A DNA stretch of 64,000 nucleotides from Pseudovibrio axinellae (lineage in GTDB: Bacteria > Pseudomonadota > Alphaproteobacteria > Rhizobiales > Stappiaceae). Location: NCBI RefSeq assembly GCF_900110875.1, contig NZ_FOFM01000005.1, forward strand, positions 62,001 to 126,000, given 5' to 3'. The notes under the pieces are model-generated. The model made no database searches, had not been told where the DNA came from, and saw nothing but the letters and a program-made list of their open reading frames with translations. The position numbers and the translations under genes are program-made. Shown piece by piece: positions 1 through 11,314 of the stretch. Position 1 is the stretch's first letter; each line of letters starts with the position of its first letter.

Positions 1-619
1 TTTCGCCCTTGAAGATCCAGACTTTAACGCCACACGCGCCGTAAGCGGTGTGTGCTGTAGCAGTACCGTAGTCGATGTCTGCACGAAGAGTGTGCAGAGG
101 CACACGACCTTCACGGTACCATTCGATACGTGCGATTTCCGCACCACCAAGACGACCACCGCAGTTAATACGGATGCCCTGGGCGCCAAGACGCATTGCA
201 GACTGAACTGCACGCTTCATGGCACGGCGGAATGCAACACGACGCTCGAGCTGCTGAGCGATAGATGCTGCAACAAGCGCTGCATCAGTTTCCGGCTTGC
301 GCACTTCAACGATGTTGAGGTGCACTTCCGAATTCGTCATCTCGGACAGCTTCTTACGAAGACGTTCGATGTCTGCACCTTTTTTACCGATAACAACACC
401 TGGACGACCAGAGTGAATAGTTACACGGCATTTCTTGTGCGGACGTTCGATGACGACCTTGGAAATAGCCGCCTGCTTAAGTTCTTTAAGCAGGTATTCG
501 CGGATGCGAAAATCTTCATGAAGAAGATCGCCGTATTCGTTCTTGCCGGCAAACCAACGAGAATCCCAGGTCCGGTTAATACCAAGGCGGAAGCCAATTG
601 GATTAATCTTCTGTCCCAT
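1..619 (-). CDS. rpsC: 30S ribosomal protein S3 (partial, C-terminus outside window)
   Basis: S3 sits at the mRNA entry tunnel of the small subunit. The protein starts [20 protein letters not shown], and the KH-domain loop [17 protein letters not shown] is visible at about residues 65-80. The reading frame runs off the left edge, so only about 206 N-terminal residues are present. The ATG at 619 overlaps the rplV stop by one base (TGATG), which indicates translational coupling within the S10 operon. Confidence 0.98.
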   Translation of the reverse strand, partial: MGQKINPIGFRLGINRTWDSRWFAGKNEYGDLLHEDFRIREYLLKELKQAAISKVVIERPHKKCRVTIHSGRPGVVIGKKGADIERLRKKLSEMTNSEVHLNIVEVRKPETDAALVAASIAQQLERRVAFRRAMKRAVQSAMRLGAQGIRINCGGRLGGAEIARIEWYREGRVPLHTLRADIDYGTATAHTAYGACGVKVWIFKGE

Positions 620-999
620 CAGGCAGTCTCCTCAACTTCCCGAACAACGATAGTCAGGTTGGAAAACGGCTTTTGAATCCGTCCAACGCGACCACGCGCC
701 CGTGGCTGAAAACGCTTCATTACAAGCGCCTTGCCAACGAAGGCCTCGGCGACGACGAGATTGTCGACGTCGAGATCGTGATTGTTTTCCGCATTTGCAA
801 TGGCTGACATCAAAGTCTTTTTGACATCGCCAGAGATACGCTTGCGAGAGAAGGTAAGGTCAGCAAGAGCTGCGCCAACCTTCTTACCGCGGATCGATGC
901 AGCAACGAGATTTAGCTTCTGCGGGGAAACCCGCAGCATCCGGCATACTGCCTTCGCCTCGCTGTCGGCGAGCGTCCGCTCACGCTTCTGCTTGCCCAT
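619..999 (-). CDS. rplV: 50S ribosomal protein L22
   Basis: L22 lines the peptide exit tunnel and binds 23S rRNA. The 126-aa product carries the family core [20 protein letters not shown] and the C-terminal loop segment [15 protein letters not shown] that reaches into the tunnel. It lies between rpsS (2-bp gap) and rpsC (1-base overlap), the standard S10-operon order. The loop shows no insertion or deletion suggestive of macrolide resistance. Confidence 0.98.
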   Translation of the reverse strand: MGKQKRERTLADSEAKAVCRMLRVSPQKLNLVAASIRGKKVGAALADLTFSRKRISGDVKKTLMSAIANAENNHDLDVDNLVVAEAFVGKALVMKRFQPRARGRVGRIQKPFSNLTIVVREVEETA

Positions 1000-1001
1000 C
1001 T

Positions 1002-1280
1002 TTACTTCCTCTTTGACTTTTTGTCAGCACCATGACCGTAGTAAGTACGAGATGGAGCGAATTCGCCCAACTTGTGACCCACCATGTCTTCGCTGATCAA
1101 AACGGGAATGTGCTTCTGACCGTTATATACGCCAAAAGTCAACCCCACAAAGTGCGGCAGAACGGTAGAACGACGGCTCCAGGTCTTAATGACCTCATTC
1201 CGGCCGGATTCACGAACCTTTTCCGCTTTCTTCAGGAGGTAACCGTCGATGAACGGCCCTTTCCAGATCGAACGTGCCAC
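1002..1280 (-). CDS. rpsS: 30S ribosomal protein S19
   Basis: S19 is a small-subunit head protein that contacts 16S rRNA with S13. The 92-aa length is normal. The start [20 protein letters not shown] and the signature [20 protein letters not shown] are diagnostic. It is 11 bp downstream of rplB and 2 bp upstream of rplV, in the same transcription unit. Confidence 0.98.
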   Translation of the reverse strand: MARSIWKGPFIDGYLLKKAEKVRESGRNEVIKTWSRRSTVLPHFVGLTFGVYNGQKHIPVLISEDMVGHKLGEFAPSRTYYGHGADKKSKRK

Positions 1281-1291
1281 GATCCGTTCCT

Positions 1292-2125
1292 CTACTTCTT
1301 ACGCGCGTGACGAGAACGAACGATAAACTTATCGCTGGACTTGTTACTGCGTGTGCGTTTGCCTTTGGTCGGTTTACCCCAAGGAGTAACCGGATGACGT
1401 CCGCCTGATGTACGACCTTCACCACCACCATGAGGGTGATCGACAGGGTTCATAGCAACACCGCGAACATGTGGACGACGGCCCAACCAACGGGAACGAC
1501 CAGCCTTACCAAGGTTGATGTTCGAGTGGTCCTGGTTGGAAACCGCACCAACGGTTGCCATACAGGTGCCGAGTACACGACGCTGTTCGCCGGAAAGCAG
1601 ACGGATTACTGTGTAACCAGCGTCACGACCAACGATTTGAGCATAGGCACCAGCGGAACGTGCAAACTGTGCACCTTTGCCTGGCTTAAGCTCAATGTTG
1701 TGAACGATCGTACCAACTGGGATAGAAGCCAGCGGCATAGCGTTGCCCGGCTTAATATCTACAGCTTCACCCGCTACAATCTTATCACCGGCAGCAAGAC
1801 GCTGTGGTGCAAGAATGTAAGCCTGCTCACCATCATCATAAGTGATGAGAGCGATGAACGCGGTACGGTTCGGATCGTATTCAAGACGCTCAACAGTGCC
1901 GACAACATCGAATTTACGACGTTTGAAGTCAACCAAACGGTATGTGCGCTTATGCCCACCACCGATGTTGTTTGCAGTCTTGCGACCGTAGTTGTTACGA
2001 CCACCGGACTTTGAGAGACCTTCAGTCAATTTCTTGACTGGTTTGCCCTTCCAAAGATCGGAACGGTCTACCTGGACCAGCTGACGACGGCCAGGAGATG
2101 TCGGATTAAATGTCTTAAGTGCCAT
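1292..2125 (-). CDS. rplB: 50S ribosomal protein L2
   Basis: L2 is a primary 23S rRNA-binding protein near the peptidyl transferase centre. The 277-aa length is normal. The peptidyl-transferase-associated segment [20 protein letters not shown], with its invariant histidine, is intact near residue 230. It lies in S10-operon order between rplW and rpsS. Confidence 0.98.
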   Translation of the reverse strand: MALKTFNPTSPGRRQLVQVDRSDLWKGKPVKKLTEGLSKSGGRNNYGRKTANNIGGGHKRTYRLVDFKRRKFDVVGTVERLEYDPNRTAFIALITYDDGEQAYILAPQRLAAGDKIVAGEAVDIKPGNAMPLASIPVGTIVHNIELKPGKGAQFARSAGAYAQIVGRDAGYTVIRLLSGEQRRVLGTCMATVGAVSNQDHSNINLGKAGRSRWLGRRPHVRGVAMNPVDHPHGGGEGRTSGGRHPVTPWGKPTKGKRTRSNKSSDKFIVRSRHARKK

Positions 2126-2138
2126 TTTGTCCTACCCC

Positions 2139-2432
2139 TTAAAGACCGGTCGTCACGTCGATGGATTGACCATCTTCCAGTGTGACTACAGCTTTCTTGA
2201 AGTTGCTCTGCTTACCTACAACACCTTTGAAACGCTTGGTTTTACCCTTACGGATCAGAGTGTTGACAGATTTGACTTTTACGCCAAACAAAGCTTCAAC
2301 AGCTGATTTGATTTCCGGTTTAGTGGCAGTGAGAGCAACCTTAAAAACAACCTTGTTCTCTTCAGAAGCAAAAGTCGCCTTCTCGGTGATCACCGGTGAT
2401 ACGATTTTGTCGTAGTGAACGAGCTTACTCAT
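2139..2432 (-). CDS. rplW: 50S ribosomal protein L23
   Basis: L23 lies at the tunnel exit and is a docking site for trigger factor and SRP. The 97-aa product shows the family pattern [14 protein letters not shown] at the N-terminus and [15 protein letters not shown] in the extended loop. Its start codon overlaps the rplD stop by one base, implying coupled translation. Confidence 0.97.
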   Translation of the reverse strand: MSKLVHYDKIVSPVITEKATFASEENKVVFKVALTATKPEIKSAVEALFGVKVKSVNTLIRKGKTKRFKGVVGKQSNFKKAVVTLEDGQSIDVTTGL

Positions 2433-3049
2433 TAGAAGCGCTCCTCCAAAGCTGCAACTGCCGCTTTGGTCAGGACAAGCGTATCACGACGAAGAATGTC
2501 GTAAACGTTGATACCCTGTACCGGCAGTACATCTACGAGTGGAATGTTACGAGTAGCCAAACCGAAGTTTGCATCTACATCAGAACCGTCCACAAACAGC
2601 GCACTCGTCAATCCGAGGGAACCGAGCTGTGCAATCAGAGCCTTGGTTTTGGCTTCTGCTGCTTTCGCATCTTCAACAACAACGAGGTTGCCAGAAGCTG
2701 CTTTAGCAGACAGGGCATGCTTCAGACCCAACGCACGAACCTTCTTAGGAAGATCGTGAGCGTGCTCGCGCACTACTGGACCAAATGCTTTACCACCACC
2801 GCGGAACTGAGGAGCCTTACGGTTACCGTGACGTGCACCGCCAGAACCTTTCTGGCGTACGAATTTTTTGGTGGTACCATTAACTTCGGAACGACCCAAA
2901 GTCTTATGTGTACCAGCCTGGCGTTTTGCAAGCTGCCAGCGTACTACACGCTGAATAAGGTCGACACGTGGCTCGAGACCAAAGATCTCATCAGACACTG
3001 TGATCGAACCCGCTGCGTTACCGCCGAGGGATTTAACCTCGAGTTCCAT
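2432..3049 (-). CDS. rplD: 50S ribosomal protein L4
   Basis: L4 lines the exit tunnel and, in some bacteria, represses the S10 operon. The start is taken at the ATG at 3049 ([10 protein letters not shown]), which overlaps the rplC stop as TGATG. A GTG three bases further upstream is possible but less likely. The product is 205 aa with the tunnel loop [20 protein letters not shown] around residues 65-85, typical of the family. Confidence 0.97.
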   Translation of the reverse strand: MELEVKSLGGNAAGSITVSDEIFGLEPRVDLIQRVVRWQLAKRQAGTHKTLGRSEVNGTTKKFVRQKGSGGARHGNRKAPQFRGGGKAFGPVVREHAHDLPKKVRALGLKHALSAKAASGNLVVVEDAKAAEAKTKALIAQLGSLGLTSALFVDGSDVDANFGLATRNIPLVDVLPVQGINVYDILRRDTLVLTKAAVAALEERF

Positions 3050-3765
3050 CACTCACCTTCCTTACCGGCTTCCGCCACTGCAACAGAAGAGTTCTGACGG
3101 AAAGCACCTGGCATAGGCACGTTCTCTGGCAGAGACTTCTTGATTGCATCACGCACAAGGATCCAACCGCCTTTAGAACCAGGTACAGAGCCCTCAACCA
3201 TGATCAGACCACGTTCAACGTCGGTCCGAACCACTTTAAGGTTCTGAGTGGTAACGCGCTCGCTACCCATGTGTCCGGCCATTTTCTTGCCTTTGAACAC
3301 CTTACCTGGATCCTGACACTGACCAGTGGAACCATGTGCACGGTGAGAAATCGAAACACCATGAGAAGCACGCATGCCCCCAAAGTTGTGTCGCTTCATC
3401 GCGCCAGCAAAGCCCTTACCAATCGAGGTGCCGGTTACATCCACAAACTGACCGTTAAGAAAGTGGTCAGCTGTAAGCTCTGCACCAACTTCGATCAAAT
3501 TGCCTTCAGAAACACGAAACTCTGCGAGTTTGCGCTTTGGTTCCACTTTTGCAACTGCAAAGTGGCCCCGCATTGCGCGGTTCGTGTTCTTAACTTTTGC
3601 TGCACCTACGCCCAACTGAAGCGCAGTGTAGCCGTTCTTGTCTGCCGTCCGGTGAGCAACAACTTGACAGTTGTCTAGACGGAGCACTGTAACGGGCACG
3701 TGTTCACCTGCCTCGTTATAGATGCGGGTCATGCCCACCTTCTGTGCGATCACTCCAGAACGCAT
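3049..3765 (-). CDS. rplC: 50S ribosomal protein L3
   Basis: L3 initiates 50S assembly and reaches the peptidyl transferase centre. The start chosen is the ATG at 3765 ([16 protein letters not shown]), which matches the family N-terminus and has AAGGGG about 9 bases upstream. A GTG at 3786 would add seven unrelated residues. The 238-aa product carries the methylation-loop region around [20 protein letters not shown]. Confidence 0.97.
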   Translation of the reverse strand: MRSGVIAQKVGMTRIYNEAGEHVPVTVLRLDNCQVVAHRTADKNGYTALQLGVGAAKVKNTNRAMRGHFAVAKVEPKRKLAEFRVSEGNLIEVGAELTADHFLNGQFVDVTGTSIGKGFAGAMKRHNFGGMRASHGVSISHRAHGSTGQCQDPGKVFKGKKMAGHMGSERVTTQNLKVVRTDVERGLIMVEGSVPGSKGGWILVRDAIKKSLPENVPMPGAFRQNSSVAVAEAGKEGE

Positions 3766-3786
3766 CACTGTGTCCCCTTGCCGCAC

Positions 3787-4095
3787 TTAAAGCTTGATCT
3801 CGACGTCAACGCCAGCAGCCAGGTCGAGCTTCATCAAAGCATCTACTGTCTGTGGAGTTGGATCGACGATGTCCAAAAGGCGCTTATGAGTGCGCATTTC
3901 AAACTGATCACGGCTCTTTTTATCAACATGCGGTCCGCGAAGTACTGTGTACTTCTCAATCCGCGTCGGCAACGGAACTGGTCCACGCACTTGTGCGCCG
4001 GTCCGTTTTGCCGTGTTCACGATTTCCTTAGTGGAAGCGTCAAGAACACGGTGATCAAACGCCTTAAGGCGGATCCGTATATTCTGACCGTTCAT
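3787..4095 (-). CDS. rpsJ: 30S ribosomal protein S10 / NusE
   Basis: S10 is a 30S head protein and, as NusE, pairs with NusG and NusB in antitermination. The 102-aa length is normal. The start [19 protein letters not shown] and the loop [20 protein letters not shown] are diagnostic. It is the first gene of the S10 block and follows tuf copy 1 after a 69-bp gap holding a hairpin. Confidence 0.98.
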   Translation of the reverse strand: MNGQNIRIRLKAFDHRVLDASTKEIVNTAKRTGAQVRGPVPLPTRIEKYTVLRGPHVDKKSRDQFEMRTHKRLLDIVDPTPQTVDALMKLDLAAGVDVEIKL

Positions 4096-4120
4096 GACTA
4101 ATCCTTAACTGAGTAAGACA

Positions 4121-4151
4121 ACTGCGGTTCAATATGAAGATGAACCGCAGT
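4121..4151 (-). terminator. hairpin between tuf copy 1 and rpsJ
   Basis: A perfect 11-bp inverted repeat (ACTGCGGTTCA and its complement) with a 9-base spacer fills the tuf-rpsJ gap. On the minus strand it is followed by TGTCTTAC, only a weak T-tract. It may be a partial terminator or an mRNA-processing hairpin rather than a strong stop. Confidence 0.55.
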
Positions 4152-4164
4152 CCAAACTCAATTC

Positions 4165-5340
<1,176 letters not shown>

Positions 5341-5388
5341 CGGATTTCTCCGTTCTCTCTGTAATCCCTTTGACTGATGAATTTGAGG

Positions 5389-7464
5389 TTAGGCGAACTT
5401 CGCCATAACCTCATCTGCAACAGCCTGTGGGACCTGGTCGTAATGATCGAACACCATGGAATACTGCGCACGTCCTTGGGACATGGAACGCAAATTGTTC
5501 ACGTAGCCAAACATGTTGGCCAGCGGAACCATAGCAGTGATAACGGTCACGACACCGCGGTTTTCGGTACCAGCAATCTGTCCACGACGGGAATTCAGAT
5601 CACCAATGACATCACCCATGTAATCTTCAGGGGTAACAACCTCAACCTTCATCACTGGCTCGAGAAGTTTCGGACCAGCTTTGGCCACGGCTTCACGGAA
5701 ACCAGCGCGCCCTGCGATCTCAAACGCGAGTACCGAGGAGTCAACATCGTGGTAAGCACCATCAGTGAGGGTAGCTTTAATGTCGACCATCGGGAAGCCA
5801 GCGAGTGGACCAGAGGACATGACGGATTCGATACCTTTAGAAACACCAGGGATGTATTCTTTAGGAACGTTACCGCCAACAATCGTGTTAGCAAACGCAA
5901 AACCTTCACCGACTTCATTCGGCTCGATTGAGAGTTTGATGCGAGCAAACTGGCCAGTACCACCGGACTGCTTCTTGTGGGTATAATCCACATCGGCAGA
6001 CTTGGTAATGGTTTCACGGTAAGCAACCTGAGGTGCACCGATGTTTGCTTCAACCTTGAATTCACGCTTCATGCGATCAACAAGGATATCCAGGTGAAGT
6101 TCACCCATGCCAGCAATAATTGTCTGACCGGATTCTTCATCTGTCTTCACGCGGAAGGACGGATCCTCAGCAGCCAGGCGGTTCAGGGCAAGGCCCATCT
6201 TTTCCTGGTCACCTTTGGTTTTAGGCTCAACTGCGATCTCGATAACCGGATCCGGGAACTCCATGCGCTCCAGAATCACAGGCTTCAGAGGATCACAAAG
6301 CGTATCACCAGTGGTCGTGTCCTTCAGGCCTGCGATAGCAACGATGTCACCTGCGTAGGCTACATCAATGTCATCGCGGGAATTTGAGTGCATCTGCATC
6401 ATACGACCAACGCGTTCGCGCTTGCCCTTAACAGTATTCAGCACGGATGAGCCTTTATTCAGCACACCAGAGTAAATACGTGCGAAGGTCAAAGAACCAA
6501 CGAACGGATCGTTCATGATTTTAAATGCGAGCATACCAAGCGGCTCTTCATCAGAAGATTCGCGTACGGTTTCTTCTTCAGTCTTGGCGTCGATACCTTT
6601 AATCGCCGGCACTTCTACCGGGTTAGGAAGGTAGTCTACAACAGCATCAAGAAGGGGCTGAACACCCTTGTTCTTAAACGCCGTACCGCACAATACTGGA
6701 ACGAAGTCACCAGCAATGGTACCCTTACGAATAAGCTCCTGAAGCTTTTCATTGGATGGCATCTCGCCTTCCAAGTAAGCTTCCGTTGCTTCTTCTTCAA
6801 CTTCTACTGCGATCTCGATCAGTTTATCGCGGTATTCAGCAGCTTGGTCAGCAAGATCAGCAGGAATATCCAGCTCATCCCAGCTTGCACCAAGGCTCTC
6901 ACCGTTCCAAACCAAAGCTTTCATCTTCAGCAGATCGATAACGCCAGCAAATTCGCTTTCAGCGCCGATTGGCAGCTGGAGGCATGCTGGAGTTGCACCA
7001 AGACGTTTCTCGATCATTTCTACACAACGGAAGAAATCAGCACCGAGCTTGTCCATCTTGTTGACGAAGATCATGCGTGGAACGTTGTACTTATCAGCCT
7101 GACGCCATACGGTCTCAGTCTGAGGTTCAACACCAGCATTCGCATCGAGAAGTGCAACAGCGCCATCGAGAACACGCAGGGAACGCTCAACTTCAATCGT
7201 GAAGTCAACGTGACCTGGAGTATCAATGATGTTCAGTCGCTTACCGTTCCAGTGGGCAGTCGTAGCAGCTGAAGTAATGGTAATACCACGCTCCTGCTCC
7301 TGCTCCATCCAGTCCATGGTAGCTGCACCATCATGAACTTCACCGATCTTATGGGACTTACCAGTGTAATACAGAATACGTTCTGTAGTGGTCGTCTTAC
7401 CAGCATCGATGTGAGCCATGATGCCGAAGTTACGGTAGTCCTCGATTTTGTGCGTACGTGACAT
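5389..7464 (-). CDS. fusA: elongation factor G
   Basis: EF-G is the translocase GTPase of protein synthesis and also acts in ribosome recycling. The 691-aa product carries the G1 loop AHIDAGKT at residues 17-24, then DTPGHVDF and NKMD, and domains II-V, including the [15 protein letters not shown] region of domain IV. It sits in classical str-operon order between rpsG and tuf. Confidence 0.99.
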   Translation of the reverse strand: MSRTHKIEDYRNFGIMAHIDAGKTTTTERILYYTGKSHKIGEVHDGAATMDWMEQEQERGITITSAATTAHWNGKRLNIIDTPGHVDFTIEVERSLRVLDGAVALLDANAGVEPQTETVWRQADKYNVPRMIFVNKMDKLGADFFRCVEMIEKRLGATPACLQLPIGAESEFAGVIDLLKMKALVWNGESLGASWDELDIPADLADQAAEYRDKLIEIAVEVEEEATEAYLEGEMPSNEKLQELIRKGTIAGDFVPVLCGTAFKNKGVQPLLDAVVDYLPNPVEVPAIKGIDAKTEEETVRESSDEEPLGMLAFKIMNDPFVGSLTFARIYSGVLNKGSSVLNTVKGKRERVGRMMQMHSNSRDDIDVAYAGDIVAIAGLKDTTTGDTLCDPLKPVILERMEFPDPVIEIAVEPKTKGDQEKMGLALNRLAAEDPSFRVKTDEESGQTIIAGMGELHLDILVDRMKREFKVEANIGAPQVAYRETITKSADVDYTHKKQSGGTGQFARIKLSIEPNEVGEGFAFANTIVGGNVPKEYIPGVSKGIESVMSSGPLAGFPMVDIKATLTDGAYHDVDSSVLAFEIAGRAGFREAVAKAGPKLLEPVMKVEVVTPEDYMGDVIGDLNSRRGQIAGTENRGVVTVITAMVPLANMFGYVNNLRSMSQGRAQYSMVFDHYDQVPQAVADEVMAKFA

Positions 7465-7488
7465 AGCGTCAGCCTCTATCCAGAAAGA

Positions 7489-7965
<477 letters not shown>

Positions 7966-7975
7966 CTATATCCTA

Positions 7976-8347
7976 TTATTTCGGACGCTTAGCGCCATAC
8001 TTGGAACGACGCTGTTTACGATCTTTAACACCCTGTGTGTCAAGAACGCCACGGATGATGTGATAACGGACACCAGGCAAATCCTTTACACGACCACCAC
8101 GGATCATGACAACGGAGTGCTCTTGGAGGTTATGACCTTCGCCCGGGATGTAGCCAATAACTTCAAAGCCATTGGTCAAGCGGATTTTTGCCACTTTACG
8201 AAGCGCTGAGTTAGGCTTCTTAGGAGTGGTTGTATATACACGAGTACACACGCCGCGCTTTTGCGGGCATGCTTCCATCGCAGGAACTTTGTTCCGCTTC
8301 GCCGGCACTTTGCGCGGCTTGCGGATCAACTGGTTGATCGTTGGCAT
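7976..8347 (-). CDS. rpsL: 30S ribosomal protein S12
   Basis: S12 is a decoding-centre protein of the 30S subunit. The open frame extends to 8581, but the start is the ATG at 8347 ([20 protein letters not shown]), giving the usual 123 aa. The streptomycin-relevant segments [16 protein letters not shown] and [21 protein letters not shown] look wild type. It is the first gene of the str block. Confidence 0.98.
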   Translation of the reverse strand: MPTINQLIRKPRKVPAKRNKVPAMEACPQKRGVCTRVYTTTPKKPNSALRKVAKIRLTNGFEVIGYIPGEGHNLQEHSVVMIRGGRVKDLPGVRYHIIRGVLDTQGVKDRKQRRSKYGAKRPK

Positions 8348-8592
8348 AATTTGCCCTTTAACTACTTTTGCTCTTCGACCGGACGCAGTAACTGGTAGAC
8401 ATACGCAAGCGCACCAATTCCGTAGATAAAATCTACGGAAGGCGCTGCGAAAACCAGAGGACCACGGATAAACCGCGGTCTTGCATTCGACTTGTATTCG
8501 CCTTTGAACCCGACAGCGTTTAAGCTTCAGTACTCCGAGGCGAGACGCCTCAGGAGAAGGACATTGCTTACTGCCTGTCATAAGGTAGCCGG

Positions 8593-8621
8593 AACCTACT
8601 CATCAGGACACTGTTCGTCAA
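8593..8621 (-). promoter_or_regulatory. candidate promoter for the rpsL (str) operon
   Basis: On the minus strand a -35-like TTGACG (8616-8621) is followed after 17 bases by TAGGTT (8593-8598). This would start a transcript near 8586, with a leader of about 240 nt before rpsL. The -35 is close to consensus and the -10 is weak. The leader from 8348 to about 8590 contains no gene I can support. Confidence 0.4.
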
Positions 8622-8893
8622 GTCCCTTCCAAGAGATTCTTAGCCACGGGAGTTCATATTAAGGGTGCTTTACACTAGGATTCAGGCAAAACTAGATATC
8701 TAGGCTGAAAACCAGAGTTTTAGAGGTCCACAATTCTCTATTTCGCCTCGGCACGCCGCCATCTAGCAAAATGAAGCAGGACTCGCGCGACAATATCGAT
8801 GAAAAACCTTGAGTCTTGATTCTCCGCTCAAACACTATACGCCCAGCACATAGTTCGCAGCCCCCATCAAAGGCGTTGCGTTTAGCGCATGCC

Positions 8894-9411
8894 TTAAAAC
8901 AATGTGACAACAAGATTGATAGGAATAACGGAAAACAGCGTTGAGCACGTGATGATCGCCGCCATCAGGGCCCTCCCCCCCACTTGACGCGCCCATATAT
9001 ATGAGTTGGCCGCTCTGGGCATCACAGAACTGATGATGCTGGCAATCGCACGCCCCTCGACACCGAAAGTCGCGGCAGCTACCGAAAACAAGATTCAGGA
9101 ATTTTAGCGTACACCGCCCTGAAGGATGAACGACGCCGACGCACGCGACACCTTCAGCAATGGGCTGGCCAGATGAAGCCCCAGGCACTAACCAAAGTTC
9201 CCAGCAGTACAGCTTCAATGACCGGAGCAATTGCATGGACGTCCAATGACGTCTGCCCGATTGAAAAAATAAACAAGGCGGGAAAGAACACATACTATGT
9301 CAACTGTTCCAGTGTCTTCCAGAAGCTTTCAGTTGCTCCAAACGAGCGACGAAGCAATGCACCGGCAATCACGACGGTGAATGTGGGGGCAATTTGCAGA
9401 AGCGTGATCAA
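8894..9411 (-). pseudogene. remnant of an AEC (auxin efflux carrier)-family permease
   Basis: Three family blocks lie in order on the minus strand. The N-terminal helix reads ITLLQIAPTFTVVIAGALLRR from about 9411. After an in-frame TAG at 9295-9297 comes YVFFPALFIFSIGQ. Then FILQGGVR, a TAA (9104-9106), a TGA (9095-9097) and ILFSVAAATFGVEG lead to a C-terminus containing ARQVGG and ALMAAII, ending at 8894. Intact members have about 310 residues, while only about 170 codons remain, so at least two internal stretches are deleted. AEC permeases export or import small organic acids. Assignment is by motif recognition. Confidence 0.6.
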
Positions 9412-9921
9412 CAGAATGCAGTCGGTTTCGTTCTCCGCAGTGTCGCCGCGCAAGACCCTTTGCGCCCACTCCATAAGCATAAATTTCGTTGCTCTGCTCA
9501 AACGGTCTCCTGAATCTATTTGGTACGGAGAATCTTCCATAGCAAAACGAAGCATGCCTACCCCACTGTCGGGCTGGAGCGCAGAAGCGCTCCAACATCC
9601 AATGGTTGCAGCTCTTCGAAGGCGTGATATGGCGGCACCGCAGCTCCAACTCAGTCAACGACAGACAGTCCCCGCATTATCTTCGCCACCGACCTCGCTA
9701 TCCGCACGGCCCCTCTAAACTCTCCATAGGAAGAGGGAAACGGAAACTATGGTGAGAACCCAAAAAGCAAGGTAATTGCCGGTTGCCCCGCATGCCCAAG
9801 CTGCAGGGCCGGATGGCGGATCGCAAACTCGGTGAGAGCAGCGCTCCTTAACAACTGTACTCACTCAACTTCATCAACACCGCCATAAGACAGTCGCGCT
9901 TTTGGAGGATCTACGTAGCTT
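9412..9921. other. about 510 bp without a supportable gene
   Basis: This stretch lies between the permease remnant and the next broken gene. Short open frames occur on both strands, but none shows a recognisable family or a convincing ribosome-binding site. It is probably eroded former coding sequence. Confidence 0.4.
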
Positions 9922-10503
9922 TCAAATTGTGATTTTGCAGAGCTTGCGCCATCGTGAGGCCCCGCGCATAGAGCAGACCTCAATCTTCAAGTTCTCCAGA
10001 GCCGTCTCTGGCGTATACTCTGAGATATCTTTTTCAAAGCAATAGCGATTGCTGTTGTGATCAAGCCCTATATATCCCTGGCGTTCCGCATCACGTAGAC
10101 GCTGCAGCTCAACAGCCGCTTGAACCGTAACAAAATCTGCACCGCCCTCCTCCAGAGTCAAACCAGCTTGAGATGAGCGTGCCCACTCACCATCTGCCCT
10201 TACCTTGGCGATAACCTCCAACCCGTTACGGCATGTGCCGAAGCTCAGCCGCATACCCGGCAGCTCATGCTGCAACATCTGCCCAAACATTTGATAGGTG
10301 CTGCGCTCACAGGTCTGCTATCGGGTCACAGGGTTGCACGCATGAAGATGGTAATATCTGACACCACCAGCATAAAGCGCCCTAGCCTCGACTACCGTGT
10401 CGCTCACCCCCACTGGAATATCATCACCGAGAAGCATAGCATCAACATCGCTCTGTCCGCCGCCATGATTTTTGGGCGTAAATTTGGCCCTGTTGACGCA
10501 CAA
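9922..10503 (-). pseudogene. broken gene, probably BKACE (DUF849)-like, N-terminal part only
   Basis: A single minus-strand frame is interrupted by one TAG at 10318-10320, which joins DTVVEARALYAGGVRYYHLHA... to ...YQMFGQMLQHELPGMRLSF in the same phase. The HxH element (YYHLHACNPVTR) resembles the zinc-binding HIHAR segment of beta-keto acid cleavage enzymes, with the usual Arg replaced by Cys. About 190 codons remain of a usual 290-310 and the C-terminal part is missing. The family assignment is tentative. It is adjacent to another decayed gene. Confidence 0.45.
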
Positions 10504-10726
10504 CCAAGAACCAACTTTTCTCGTTTTGCCGCTGATACTACAGAAACCTAACTGGCACTTTTATCAGCGAGGACTTTTAGTAAGAACTAAAGCAAGAGCA
10601 CGTCTGGTCGCCGCACTCACTTTTTCAAAAGCGCCCCATCAACTCAGCGGTGCCTCCCCTCACGAGCCCAACAACAGCTTCAGCCCCAAGCACCCATGCA
10701 TTCGCAAATGCTAGCGCATCAAACGC

Positions 10727-10756
10727 AAAAAAAGGAGAGGTCACCCTCTCCTTTCC
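10727..10756 (-). terminator. intrinsic terminator downstream of the gene at 10786-11088
   Basis: The stem GGAGAGG/CCTCTCC (10734-10740 and 10745-10751) has a 4-base loop. On the minus strand it is followed by a run of seven T (complement of 10727-10733), a standard rho-independent terminator. Confidence 0.8.
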
Positions 10757-10785
10757 TTAAACTACGTACTCATCGTCTTTTGATC

Positions 10786-11088
10786 TTAAAAAGTGATCAC
10801 AGAGACGTTGCCTGCCAAAGCATCCTTATAAGGCTGAACGAAGAACTCTTCCTCTGGAACCTCGGTGATATATCCCAGCTGATCAAGAGCTGCATCAACA
10901 AAGCCCTGCTCACCCAATGCTTCAACTGCCCGGCGAACAGCTCCATCATCGTCAGGTGCGGTCACCATGACATGGAAAGGAAGAGCATCTTCTTCGTTTC
11001 CGTTTTCCTCTTTCCAGGCACGACCCATAATCAGGTAAACCACTGGAGGAGTGTCTTCGTCATTTGTTTCGTCGTTCACATCAGACAT
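10786..11088 (-). CDS. small acidic protein of unknown function
   Basis: The 100-aa protein begins MSDVNDETNDEDTPPVVYLI. It is acidic, with no signal peptide or membrane segment, and has a compact-looking core (FHVMVTAPDDDGAVRRAVEALGEQGFVDAAL). The ATG at 11088 follows a purine-rich segment (GAAGGAAACAAA). It lies between rpoC and rpsL on the same strand with its own terminator. I do not recognise a family with a known role, and the position inside the core cluster argues for a real gene. Confidence 0.75.
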   Translation of the reverse strand: MSDVNDETNDEDTPPVVYLIMGRAWKEENGNEEDALPFHVMVTAPDDDGAVRRAVEALGEQGFVDAALDQLGYITEVPEEEFFVQPYKDALAGNVSVITF

Positions 11089-11264
11089 TTTGTTTCCTTC
11101 ATCGCGCTTCCAACTCGGTCCGGTTCAACCAGAAAGAAGCGCGTCAAATCAATTTCCTAATACGCTTCCACCGACCCGCTTCCGGTTCCAAAGGTGAAAG
11201 ACGCATACGTCCTGTATGGGTCAGATCCGCAGGTCGCGCATAGGCAACCGCCTGCCATAAACGG

Positions 11265-11287
11265 AAAAGCCGCCCCGAGGGGCGGCT
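11265..11287 (-). terminator. intrinsic terminator of rpoC
   Basis: A perfect GC-rich stem AGCCGCCCC/GGGGCGGCT (11268-11287) with a two-base gap is followed on the minus strand by TTTTCCGT. It lies 28 bp after the rpoC stop and probably ends the rplKAJL-rpoBC transcript. Confidence 0.8.
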
Positions 11288-11314
11288 CAACCTAATTTTA
11301 AGATGTCAAAGACA

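Noticed and set aside
5377-5931. Plus-strand frames over fusA and tuf
   Set aside because: They are antisense shadows of highly expressed genes. The same shadows occur at the second tuf copy.
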